Program-made: the position numbers and the translations under genes
Notes under the pieces: model-generated
Told to the model about the DNA's origin: nothing
The model's input: only the letters and a program-made list of their open reading frames with translations
Database searches by the model: none
Source: Bdellovibrionales bacterium
GTDB lineage: Bacteria > Bdellovibrionota > UBA2361 > JAGRAS01
Assembly: GCA_020434465.1 (NCBI GenBank)
Contig: JAGRAS010000112.1
Span: 1 to 5,985, forward strand
Length of the DNA: 5,985 bases
Direction of reading: 5' to 3'
Shown: positions 1 through 5,948 of the stretch, piece by piece
Position numbering within the stretch: position 1 is the first letter of the stretch
Layout of the letters: each line of letters opens with the position of its first letter

Positions 1-1
1 T

Positions 2-205
2 TCTAGTAGTAGTTTAGAAAATAAGATGAAATATGATAAAAAGTTAGTTTGGCTGAAAAATCGACATAAAAAATTAGATGAAGAAATTAACCTGTTTCGC
101 ACTAAGAATTACTTAACTCCTGATGATGAAATTACTATTCAAGAAATGAAAAAAGAGAAGCTTATTTGTAAAGATAAAATTCATAAACTAGCTGCAAACG
201 CTTAG
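2..205 (+). CDS. DUF465/YdcH-like small protein, 5' end probably off the window
   Basis: The frame is open from base 2 to the TAG at 203-205. Its only ATG before the conserved part is at 26-28 and would give a 59-residue protein. The product is highly charged and almost certainly helical. It contains LKNRHKKLDEEI followed by PDDEITIQEMKKEKLICKDKI, which matches the family pattern of DUF465/YdcH: a (K/R)H(R/K)xLDxEI helix, an acidic turn, then an LKKEKLxLKDxI helix. Family members are about 60-80 residues and form a helical hairpin or coiled coil; their function is not established. I place the start outside the window because the eight codons before ATG26 are open (SSSSLENK) and no clear Shine-Dalgarno precedes that ATG. 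Initiation at 26 cannot be excluded. A hairpin lies 15 nt after the stop. The family call is fairly secure; the start is not. Confidence 0.66.
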   Translation, partial: SSSSLENKMKYDKKLVWLKNRHKKLDEEINLFRTKNYLTPDDEITIQEMKKEKLICKDKIHKLAANA

Positions 206-219
206 AACGAGCTAAAATC

Positions 220-243
220 TTGAATTTGCTTCTGCAAATTCAA
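220..243. terminator. Perfect 10-bp hairpin after the YdcH-like gene
   Basis: TTGAATTTGC (220-229) and GCAAATTCAA (234-243) pair perfectly around the 4-nt loop TTCT. The stem begins 15 nt after the rightward stop codon, a typical place for a transcript end. No T-run follows on the plus strand. On the minus strand only a short ATTTTA follows, so this may be a weak bidirectional terminator or a 3'-end stabilising hairpin. A weaker 6-bp stem, GGATAA/TTATCC (273-278 with 287-292), lies further right. Confidence 0.42.
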
Positions 244-352
244 TACGACACCAATTCTGATCTAAGCTATTTGGATAAATGAAAGCTTATCCCAGATTCG
301 CTACTGGAATTTCTTGTCAGATCGAGTCTGTGCATAGTATTTTATTGAGATT

Positions 353-373
353 AAAAAAGCTTAAAAATTAAGC
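353..373 (-). terminator. Intrinsic terminator overlapping the stop codon of the 95-residue gene
   Basis: Read on the minus strand, GCTTAA (373-368) pairs with TTAAGC (364-359) around a 3-nt loop, and six T residues (358-353) follow at once. The TAA stop codon (370-368) lies inside the left arm, so the gene and its terminator overlap. The stem is short and has only two G:C pairs, but its geometry with the T-run is that of a Rho-independent terminator. Confidence 0.62.
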
Positions 374-655
374 CGCTCTTCTTCTAGTGCTTATTTTATG
401 TTTTGCTCCATAAATTGCAGCTTTTGTTTTGCCTGGGTCAAAGCCTAAGTGTCTGCATATTGAAACAAACGAAAATATATATTCTTCATCTTCATCTTCG
501 AAATAATCGATAGCTTCTTGTTTGAATTCTGCTTTTGAGTTGTAGTCCTCAATAGATCTTAGTATTATAGCTCTCATAAGTTCGCAAATAGGGTCATAGC
601 CCTTTCCGAGTAGATACGCTACATCCATTCCAGGTAAACTGCTTGAACTTCCCAC
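368..655 (-). CDS. Uncharacterised 95-residue protein with an FSFxxICxxLGFDP motif
   Basis: I do not know a named function for this protein. The GTG start at 655-653 is favoured because AAGGA lies 7 nt upstream; the internal Met10 has no such site. The order is a short Ser/Gly-rich N-terminus, a helical stretch LMRAIILRSIEDY (about 27-39), an acidic segment (about 51-58, DYFEDEDEEYIFSF), then FSFVSICRHLGFDP (about 61-74) and a basic tail ending in STRRRAA. The pattern eA-x-x-(W/Y)F-x-(D/E)-D-x-x-(x)FSF-x-x-(I/V)C-x-x-LGFDP followed by basic residues resembles a recurring family of small hypothetical proteins. I recall these from delta-proteobacteria-like genomes, often with the order FSFENICEVLGLDP. 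The terminal part could be a small helix-turn-helix, and the basic tail fits nucleic-acid binding; both are inferences. It appears to be a single-gene unit, separated from the upstream gene by a terminator. Confidence 0.72.
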   Translation of the reverse strand: MGSSSSLPGMDVAYLLGKGYDPICELMRAIILRSIEDYNSKAEFKQEAIDYFEDEDEEYIFSFVSICRHLGFDPGKTKAAIYGAKHKISTRRRAA

Positions 656-662
656 AATTCCA

Positions 663-669
663 TCCTTTT
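663..669 (-). promoter_or_regulatory. Ribosome binding site that sets the GTG start of the 95-residue gene
   Basis: On the minus strand AAAAGGA ends 7 nt before the GTG at 655. This is the clearest Shine-Dalgarno in the window. The out-of-frame ATG inside the GGATGG just downstream would give only a 14-codon peptide. No convincing -35/-10 pair was found in the 656-798 gap; a TACAAT lies there, but its -35 is badly spaced. Confidence 0.6.
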
Positions 670-798
670 AGTATTTATGTTGATTTTGCTTAAATTAACT
701 GACACGAGGTTCTTTAAAGCAAAATTGTAATCCAATAAAAAAAGCTCTTACGGACAACTAATTTCGTTATGTGCTTGTGGCGTGTAAATGTGATGTAG

Positions 799-829
799 AA
801 AAAACGCAATAAAAACAGAATCTTGCGCT
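799..829 (-). terminator. Intrinsic terminator of the polyprenyl synthase gene
   Basis: On the minus strand CGCAA (827-823) pairs with TTGCG (809-805). The stem extends by one G:T and one A:T pair, the loop is 13 nt, and TTTTTT (804-799) follows. It starts about a dozen bases after the TAA at 843-841. The loop is larger than usual, but position and T-run fit termination before the downstream 95-residue gene. Confidence 0.58.
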
Positions 830-840
830 AGGATAGCTTA

Positions 841-1932
841 TTAATTAAGCCTTTCCAAAACGAAATCAACAAGGGCTAAGAGATCAAAAAAAGTCTCAGA
901 CTCTTTATCTTCTATTAGTCTAAGAAGTTCATTAAGATCTTTCTTAGCTAGGTCTGCATACTCGATTGCAATAGATTTAGCTTTTGTGATCACAGCACTG
1001 CTTTTTAATTCAAGCAGTGCCTTTTCTATAAAGTCTTGATCGATTTCAGTTTCAGGTTGAAGAAGTCTTTTAGCTAGTTGACTATCAGATTCTAGCCATA
1101 AGACATTAACAATAGAAGGCTTTCGTTCTTGAATGTCAATTCCAGATTTTTTTCCAAGCAAATCTTCAGTTGATGTTACGTCAAGAATATCATCTAGTAT
1201 TTGAAAAGCTATACCAATATTTTCTCCAAAGCTTGCAGCTATTTTTTCAATTTCTTCATTGCCAGCTACAATATGGGCAGCAGAAAAGCATGCTAGACGA
1301 AATAAAGAAGCTGTTTTCTTTTTTGCAATATTAATGCTTGTATCAACACTGTGAGTTGCGGCAAATAGCGGGGTTTCAAGGATTTCGCCTTCTGTAAGTT
1401 CAATACAGGCAGTTTCTGTAGCAGCCACAATCTGATCATCAAGTAAGGCACATAGGCTAAATGCTCTTACTAGTAGGAAATCTCCAGCTAACAAAGTACT
1501 AGACAAGCCGTATTTTAAGTATGGAGACTCTTTATGCCTTCTTAAAGGGGAGTTATCAATAATATCGTCATGCAGCAGGGTTGCCATATGTATAAGTTCA
1601 ATTCCAGCTGCAACATCCAATAACTCTTGATTCGGTTTTTCCATGCCAAGAAGTTTTGCCATTAACAGGCAAATAACAGGACGTAAACGTTTACCGCCCA
1701 GCTCTAATAGGTAGTTTGGTATTTCTTCTAATAATCTAGCGTCTGATGTAAGTTTTGATTTTATTACTTCTTCTACCCCTTTTAAGCCACTTAGACGGTT
1801 TAATGCTTCTGTTATCCTTTCCTTAACAGGAATAGATTTATTATTATTTTGATTGTTATCTAAATCTTCTGAAGTTTTATTAGTGAGATTTTTCTTAACA
1901 GTTGTGTTTTCGGAGCTTGATGCTGTGCTCAT
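841..1932 (-). CDS. Long-chain polyprenyl diphosphate synthase (IspB/HepT-like)
   Basis: This cytosolic trans-prenyltransferase (363 residues) adds isopentenyl diphosphate units to an allylic primer, normally to supply the side chain of ubiquinone or menaquinone. GGKRLRP (79-85) binds substrate. The first aspartate-rich motif is DDIID (122-126) with RR at 131-132, and KT is at 206-207. FQ at 243-244 precedes the second motif, DDILD (247-251). The residues before the first motif, IHMATLLH, have Ala and Thr at -5 and -4 rather than aromatics. In this family that indicates a long product and argues against a farnesyl or geranylgeranyl synthase. Exact chain length cannot be read. The first ~36 residues are a polar Ser/Thr/Asn/Lys-rich extension. 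No ATG, GTG or TTG occurs in frame between Met1 and the catalytic domain, so the ATG at 1932 is the only usual start, although it lacks a clear Shine-Dalgarno. The gene lies 50 bp downstream of tRNA-Glu on the same strand. Confidence 0.95.
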   Translation of the reverse strand: MSTASSSENTTVKKNLTNKTSEDLDNNQNNNKSIPVKERITEALNRLSGLKGVEEVIKSKLTSDARLLEEIPNYLLELGGKRLRPVICLLMAKLLGMEKPNQELLDVAAGIELIHMATLLHDDIIDNSPLRRHKESPYLKYGLSSTLLAGDFLLVRAFSLCALLDDQIVAATETACIELTEGEILETPLFAATHSVDTSINIAKKKTASLFRLACFSAAHIVAGNEEIEKIAASFGENIGIAFQILDDILDVTSTEDLLGKKSGIDIQERKPSIVNVLWLESDSQLAKRLLQPETEIDQDFIEKALLELKSSAVITKAKSIAIEYADLAKKDLNELLRLIEDKESETFFDLLALVDFVLERLN

Positions 1933-1982
1933 ACAAGATAAAAGATTTAGCTAATTTGGCTTATAATAATCTACTAAAAAGA

Positions 1983-2060
1983 TGGCGTCCCCACGGGGAT
2001 TCGAACCCCGGTCTACAGCGTGAAAGGCTGTTGTCCTAGGCCAGGCTAGACGATAGGGAC
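1983..2060 (-). tRNA. tRNA-Glu (anticodon UUC), CCA encoded
   Basis: The minus strand folds into a complete cloverleaf. The acceptor stem is GTCCCTA with TGGGGAC (one G:T pair). The D-stem is GTCT/GGAC, with the conserved GG in its loop. The anticodon stem is ACAGC/GCTGT with loop CTTTCAC, and the T-stem is CGGGG/CCCCG with loop TTCGAAT. The anticodon TTC is at 2024-2022. The discriminator is G (1986), and CCA (1985-1983) is genomically encoded. The body is 75 nt plus CCA, normal for tRNA-Glu. Besides translation, this tRNA supplies activated glutamate for tetrapyrrole synthesis in bacteria that use the C5 pathway; nothing here shows which applies. A 3' TCTTTTT run follows CCA without a stem, so read-through into the polyprenyl synthase gene is plausible. 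Confidence 0.97.
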
Positions 2061-2076
2061 ACCTGTAAATTATTCA

Positions 2077-2147
2077 GCTTCTTTTGTTCAGCTAAAGATT
2101 TAGCATTCTAAATCTTCTTGCTTTAAGCTAAAAACGAACAAAAAAGC
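2077..2147. repeat. 71-nt imperfect inverted repeat upstream of tRNA-Glu
   Basis: Three arm segments pair in order. AAGATTTAG (2095-2103) pairs perfectly with CTAAATCTT (2108-2116) around a 4-nt loop. AGCT (2090-2093) pairs with AGCT (2126-2129). GCTTCTTTTGTTC (2077-2089) pairs with GAACAAAAAAGC (2136-2147) with one bulged base. Unpaired bases between segments lie mostly in the right arm. An alternative small hairpin GCTAAA/TTTAGC (2091-2096 with 2099-2104) would compete with the apical stem. If transcription starts at the promoter near 2207, this fold lies in the leader of the tRNA precursor. No T-run suggests a terminator on either strand. Confidence 0.55.
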
Positions 2148-2206
2148 ATATAAATATCTTGAATGACTTAACTAAATCAGAGAATTTCGTCAATAGTATA
2201 TCAAAA

Positions 2207-2235
2207 ATAATACAAAATAAGCTACATTTACTCAA
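2207..2235 (-). promoter_or_regulatory. Sigma-70-type promoter for tRNA-Glu and perhaps the polyprenyl synthase gene
   Basis: On the minus strand TTGAGT (2235-2230) and TATTAT (2212-2207) are separated by exactly 17 nt; they match the -35 and -10 consensus at 4 and 5 of 6 positions. Transcription would begin near 2200, giving a leader of about 140 nt before the tRNA. A second -35-like TTGACG (2193-2188) has only a poor -10. The region is AT-rich, so chance matches are a real risk. Confidence 0.45.
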
Positions 2236-2317
2236 AAATAGCCTGCTTTTGTCACCTTGTTGATGATGGAATCTGACTTTTGGGCGTGTTTTGATGAAAA
2301 ATGGATAAGAAAGCTAA

Positions 2318-3499
2318 GTGTTAGAAGAAGCTGATTTACATAAGATTGCTGCTGAGCTTGGGCTAAGTTTACTTGGCTATGCTCCCGTTAGTGATTTAAA
2401 AACTGAGAGTAAACATTTAGACAGTTGGCAGCAAAGTAACTATAATGCTGAGATGGAGTATATGAGGCGAGATGCTTCATTATTTACAAATTTAGAAAAA
2501 ATTTTACCAGACATTAAAACTATAATTACCTTCGCAGTTCACTATGATTATACAAAAAGAGATGAGCGGAAAACTGAACATGGACTTGTAGCAAGATATG
2601 CATGGGGCAGAGACTATCACCTGGTATTAAAAGAAAAATTAAATCTATTTATTGATAGAATACAATCACTATCTAAATCTAAAATTAGTGCAAAAAGTAT
2701 TACAGATTCTTTCCCTATACTTGAAAGAGCTTATGCTGCTCATGCTGGTATTGGTTTTATTGGTAAAAACACAATGCTAATACAGAAAGGAAAAGGATCC
2801 TTTTTTTTACTGGGAGAAGTTTTATTAGATCAAGAGGTAGGTAAAACTGATGGACACAAGAGTTTTAATATTTTAAATCAAGAGAATCTCTCAAGTTGTG
2901 GAACTTGTGTGAATTGTCAAGAGCACTGCCCAACCTCTGCCTTTGTAGAAGATTACATATTAGATGCAAATAAATGTATCTCATATTTAACAATTGAAAA
3001 GAGGAGAATGTTTAATGATTGGCAAAGGGTTGCAATAGGAGAATGGATTTTTGGCTGTGATATTTGTCAGGATGTTTGTCCATTTAATCATACTTCACTG
3101 AAGATCGAAAAAAAACCACAAATGCATGAACTTGGAAAAAATGAGGGTGTTGGACAGCAGTTAAATATCAGGGGTCTTTTAAAAATTAGAACAAACAAAG
3201 AGTTTGAGACTGTATTCAAAGGAACTCCTTTACTACGTTCCAGAAGATCAGGCCTAATCAGAAATGGAATTTGTGTTGCTGTAAATACAGCTGCTGAAAG
3301 CCTTAGTGATGTGATTTTAGAATGTTTTGAAACTGATAGTTCAGAAATTATTCGTGCTCATGCAATTTGGGCTCTTGCAAAATTTTATAATAATGAAAAA
3401 ACTGATAGTAGAAAAAAAATTAGTAAGCTTTTGGATAAAGCACTTAAAGATCCATCTGAAATTGTAAAAAACGAAGCTAAGTTGATATATGAATATTAA
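2318..3499 (+). CDS. queG: Epoxyqueuosine reductase QueG
   Basis: QueG is a cytosolic cobalamin- and Fe-S-dependent enzyme. It reduces epoxyqueuosine to queuosine at the wobble position of tRNAs with GUN anticodons (Asp, Asn, His, Tyr). The 393-residue product spans the family. The N-terminal domain carries RYAWGRDYH (93-101). DSFPILER (130-137) contains the conserved aspartate, Asp130, that acts as proton donor in characterised homologues. IGKNTMLI (148-155) follows. Two [4Fe-4S] sites are present: Cys194, 197, 200 and 204 (CxxCxxCxxxCP), and Cys220, 247, 250 and 254. In this family the cysteine before each Pro is shared between cluster loops. The C-terminus (about 300-393) is a HEAT-like helical region. 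The start is the GTG at 2318; an in-frame TAA immediately before it rules out a longer form, and the N-terminal helix LHKIAAELGLSLLGYAP aligns with the usual beginning. The ribosome site is weak. It stands alone, divergent from the tRNA. Confidence 0.96.
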   Translation: MLEEADLHKIAAELGLSLLGYAPVSDLKTESKHLDSWQQSNYNAEMEYMRRDASLFTNLEKILPDIKTIITFAVHYDYTKRDERKTEHGLVARYAWGRDYHLVLKEKLNLFIDRIQSLSKSKISAKSITDSFPILERAYAAHAGIGFIGKNTMLIQKGKGSFFLLGEVLLDQEVGKTDGHKSFNILNQENLSSCGTCVNCQEHCPTSAFVEDYILDANKCISYLTIEKRRMFNDWQRVAIGEWIFGCDICQDVCPFNHTSLKIEKKPQMHELGKNEGVGQQLNIRGLLKIRTNKEFETVFKGTPLLRSRRSGLIRNGICVAVNTAAESLSDVILECFETDSSEIIRAHAIWALAKFYNNEKTDSRKKISKLLDKALKDPSEIVKNEAKLIYEY

Positions 3500-3560
3500 C
3501 TGTAGATGTTAACACCAGATCTTACATACGCTGTCAGAACTTATTGGAAGTAGCACATTT

Positions 3561-3592
3561 TGCTGCATCAGTTCATCAGGGAACTGGCAGCA
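3561..3592. terminator. Strong hairpin between convergent queG and the ATPase gene
   Basis: TGCTGC (3561-3566) and CAGTTC (3569-3574) pair with GAACTG (3581-3586) and GCAGCA (3587-3592). This makes 12 base pairs interrupted only by a 2-nt AT bulge, with a 6-nt loop ATCAGG. It is the most G+C-rich stem in the intergenic DNA and lies between two convergent genes, so it could end both transcripts. Neither side has a proper T-run, so it may instead be a 3'-end stabiliser. A second 7-bp stem, TATCTGT/ACAGATA (3595-3601 with 3615-3621), follows. Confidence 0.5.
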
Positions 3593-3677
3593 TCTATCTG
3601 TTTCAATTTAAGCTACAGATAATATTTATTGACTTATTAAAGCTGGCTAGGGAAAAGCTAAATTTCAAGTAATAACT

Positions 3678-5846
3678 TTATGATGACAAAACTCGACGAA
3701 CTCTGGAAAGCATTACTGATGATGAGCTTGTTTTGCTTACAAAATCTGCTGCTCCTAAATCAAGCAAACCAGTCTCATTTGTTTCTGTATCCGCAGCTGT
3801 AAGAATGATAACAGGAATTTTGCTTGTATCATTGTTACTTTGCATTTTTAATAAAAATTCTCTACCATCCATTACTGGCATCATTAAATCACAAAGAACT
3901 AAAGTTGGATTATGCTCGTAGACAGCATTTAGAGCAGCCAGTCCATTTTCAGCTTCGATTACTTCAAACATTTCTTTTTCAAGTAATAAAGCTAGGATTC
4001 TTCTAACATCTTCATCATCCTCAACTAGTACAACTTTGCTTTTTTGTATCTTATCTTTCGCAATTGGAGTCTGCGTAATAAATGACTTTTTACTTTTGCC
4101 TACTTGGTTAAAATCAGATTTATCTTCACTTTCTAAACTTTCTTCATTTGCTAAGAAGTAGGGTCTTATTTCTTCACAGCTAGTAAGTTTATTTTTCAGT
4201 CGTTCTGAGGCTGACTCTAATAATGTTTTATAGCCATTTCTTTTTGCATTTGAAGTGATTTCAGAGATCGGGGCTTTTGTTAATATTAAATTCTCAATTT
4301 CTTCCGTAATTTCTAAAAAGCTATAAATTCCAATTCTACTTTTATAACCACTATTATTGCAGTTTAAGCATCCTTGAGGTTCAAGAATTTCCTCTTTATC
4401 TATATTAAGTCCTGAAATTATATCTGCATGTTTTGCTAGATAAGTTTCGCTTGGTGCCGTTGAACAATCTGGACAAATTTTTCTGACTAGTCTTTGTGAA
4501 ATGACTGCTGAGAGGCAAGAAGATAATACAAATGGGTCAGCGCCTATAGTTAAAAGTCTGCTTATAGCAGCTGGAGCTGAATTTGTATGTAATGTAGAAA
4601 GAACTAAATGCCCAGTTTGAGCAGCTTGCAATGCAATTTCAGCAGTTTCTTTATCTCTAATTTCACCAATCATGATTACGTCAGGATCTTGCCTTAAAAC
4701 AGATCTGAGTGCTGACGCAAAAGTTACACCAGCAGCTTGGTTGATTTGTATTTGGTTAATACCAGGAACTCTGTATTCAATCGGATCTTCTACAGTTTCA
4801 ATGTTGCTTGTTCCATCTCTTAGGCGATTTAAACAAGAGTAAAGAGTGGTTGTTTTTCCTGAGCCAGTTGGGCCTGTAACTAAAATTATTCTTCCTGATT
4901 GATCTAATGCCCGACTTAGCTTATTGGCAGTTTCACTGGGTATAGAAAGAGATTTAAAGTTCAAATTGTCTACGTTTGACCGCAGAATTCTTAAAACAAT
5001 TTTCTCTCCAAAGGATGTTGGCACACTAGAGGATCTTAAATCTATCGGTTCCTCTTTAAGAATAACTCTTATTCGACCATCTTGAGGTTTTCTTCTCTCA
5101 GCAATATCCATCCCTGAAAGGATTTTAAATCTAGTTATCACATAAGCTTGAAGATTCTTTGGAATCTCGAATATTGCATGCATTATTCCGTCAACTCTAA
5201 ATCTAACTTCAACTCCACTTTGAGTTGGCTCAATATGAATATCGCTAGCATCAGAAGCAACTGCATCAGCAATTATTTTGTTACACAATTTAATAATCGG
5301 AGGGGTTTCAGTTTCTCTTACGGCAACATTCTCATCTTTTTGTGGTGAGCTTATAAGTTCAAAATTTTCTGTTAGATCTATATTCTCATAAGATTCTAAA
5401 TCAACCGTTGGGAGAGGGTAATGTGTATTAAGCGCTCTTAAGATATCGTGTTCCTTTGCTAGAACAGTTTTAATAGGTTTGCCAATTGAAAATTCAACTA
5501 ATTTCAAAATTTCTATGTCAAAAGGATTGCAAGTTGCCACTACTTGCATATTTGACTCTTCCCATAAAGGTATAATTCGATGAGAGCGAAGTAGTTCGGG
5601 CTGAATTTTTTTTGTTGAGCTTGTAGGTTTTATCTTGCTGTAGTTTTCTACATCAGCCAAGTCTATGAGCTTAATATCAAGTTTTTTGCTGAGGTGGCTT
5701 AGCGTTTTTTGTTCGTCAATTTTGCCAGCTTTGCTAAGTGCAAGTATTGGCCCATCAAAAGATCTTGTAAAAAAATCTTTTGAAAGCTGTTCAGAAAACA
5801 AGCCTTCAGCTTCAAGGAAGCGTTTTAATGCTTTAATTGAGTCCAT
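3678..5846 (-). CDS. GspE/PilB-family pilus or secretion ATPase fused to a C-terminal receiver domain
   Basis: This is a hexameric cytoplasmic ATPase of the kind that powers pilin polymerisation in type IV pili (PilB) or pseudopilus assembly in type II secretion (GspE). The order is an N-terminal GspE_N/MshEN-like region (about 15-142), the N2/PAS-like part with RFRVDG (215-220) and RRKPQDGRIR (251-260), then the ATPase core. The core has Walker A GPTGSGKTT (325-333), the Asp box ETVEDPIEY (350-358), Walker B DVIMIGEIRD (389-398) and the His box TGHLVLSTLH (411-420). A zinc tetracysteine site (Cys458, 461, 493, 496) distinguishes assembly motors from PilT. After a polar linker (about 565-602) comes a receiver domain (about 603-722) with Asp610/Asp611, phosphoacceptor Asp653, Thr683, Phe702 and Lys705. 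Family motors are usually about 560-600 residues, so the receiver is an extra ~120. The ATG at 5846 has AGG 7 nt upstream. Pilus versus secretion use cannot be settled; no partner genes are in view. Confidence 0.95.
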   Translation of the reverse strand: MDSIKALKRFLEAEGLFSEQLSKDFFTRSFDGPILALSKAGKIDEQKTLSHLSKKLDIKLIDLADVENYSKIKPTSSTKKIQPELLRSHRIIPLWEESNMQVVATCNPFDIEILKLVEFSIGKPIKTVLAKEHDILRALNTHYPLPTVDLESYENIDLTENFELISSPQKDENVAVRETETPPIIKLCNKIIADAVASDASDIHIEPTQSGVEVRFRVDGIMHAIFEIPKNLQAYVITRFKILSGMDIAERRKPQDGRIRVILKEEPIDLRSSSVPTSFGEKIVLRILRSNVDNLNFKSLSIPSETANKLSRALDQSGRIILVTGPTGSGKTTTLYSCLNRLRDGTSNIETVEDPIEYRVPGINQIQINQAAGVTFASALRSVLRQDPDVIMIGEIRDKETAEIALQAAQTGHLVLSTLHTNSAPAAISRLLTIGADPFVLSSCLSAVISQRLVRKICPDCSTAPSETYLAKHADIISGLNIDKEEILEPQGCLNCNNSGYKSRIGIYSFLEITEEIENLILTKAPISEITSNAKRNGYKTLLESASERLKNKLTSCEEIRPYFLANEESLESEDKSDFNQVGKSKKSFITQTPIAKDKIQKSKVVLVEDDEDVRRILALLLEKEMFEVIEAENGLAALNAVYEHNPTLVLCDLMMPVMDGREFLLKMQSNNDTSKIPVIILTAADTETNETGLLDLGAADFVSKTSSSSVMLSRVRRVLSS

Positions 5847-5879
5847 ATCTTAACCTAGTCCCTAAGCAGATTATTCGGT

Positions 5880-5894
5880 ATTATTACTAATAAT
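5880..5894. repeat. 15-bp perfect palindrome upstream of the ATPase gene
   Basis: ATTATTA and TAATAAT flank a single central C/G at 5887. The site lies 34-48 bp upstream of the ATPase start codon, where a repressor operator or a core promoter would sit. It is pure A+T apart from the centre, so chance occurrence is likely enough to keep the confidence low. No convincing -35/-10 pair overlaps it. Confidence 0.33.
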
Positions 5895-5948
5895 CTTAAT
5901 AAGGGTTACACGTAATAAGCTCCTGTTTACAAAGGTCTTTTTAGTGCC

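Noticed and set aside
1983..2060. tRNA 3' end as an integration (att) site.
   Set aside because: No integrase, no repeated copy of the tRNA 3' end and no foreign-looking genes are present in the window.
2207..2317. Rightward promoter for queG in the AT-rich gap (TTGTCA near 2256, TAATAC near 2208).
   Set aside because: No -35/-10 pair with acceptable spacing and match could be assembled on the plus strand.
1983..3499. A functional link between tRNA-Glu and the adjacent queG.
   Set aside because: QueG acts on tRNAs with GUN anticodons; tRNA-Glu(UUC) is not a substrate, and the two are transcribed divergently. The adjacency looks coincidental.
3507..3554. 15-codon ATG frame just after queG (MLTPDLTYAVRTYWK).
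   Set aside because: Very short, no ribosome binding site, and overlaps the likely 3' untranslated region of queG.
3733..4006. Two overlapping plus-strand open frames of about 60 codons inside the ATPase gene.
   Set aside because: They lie antisense to the conserved receiver domain and its linker, have no family resemblance, and are shadows of the real gene.
5148..5853. Plus-strand open frames of 66 and 62 codons (5148-5348 and 5665-5853).
   Set aside because: Both are antisense to the N-terminal half of the ATPase and show no independent coding evidence.
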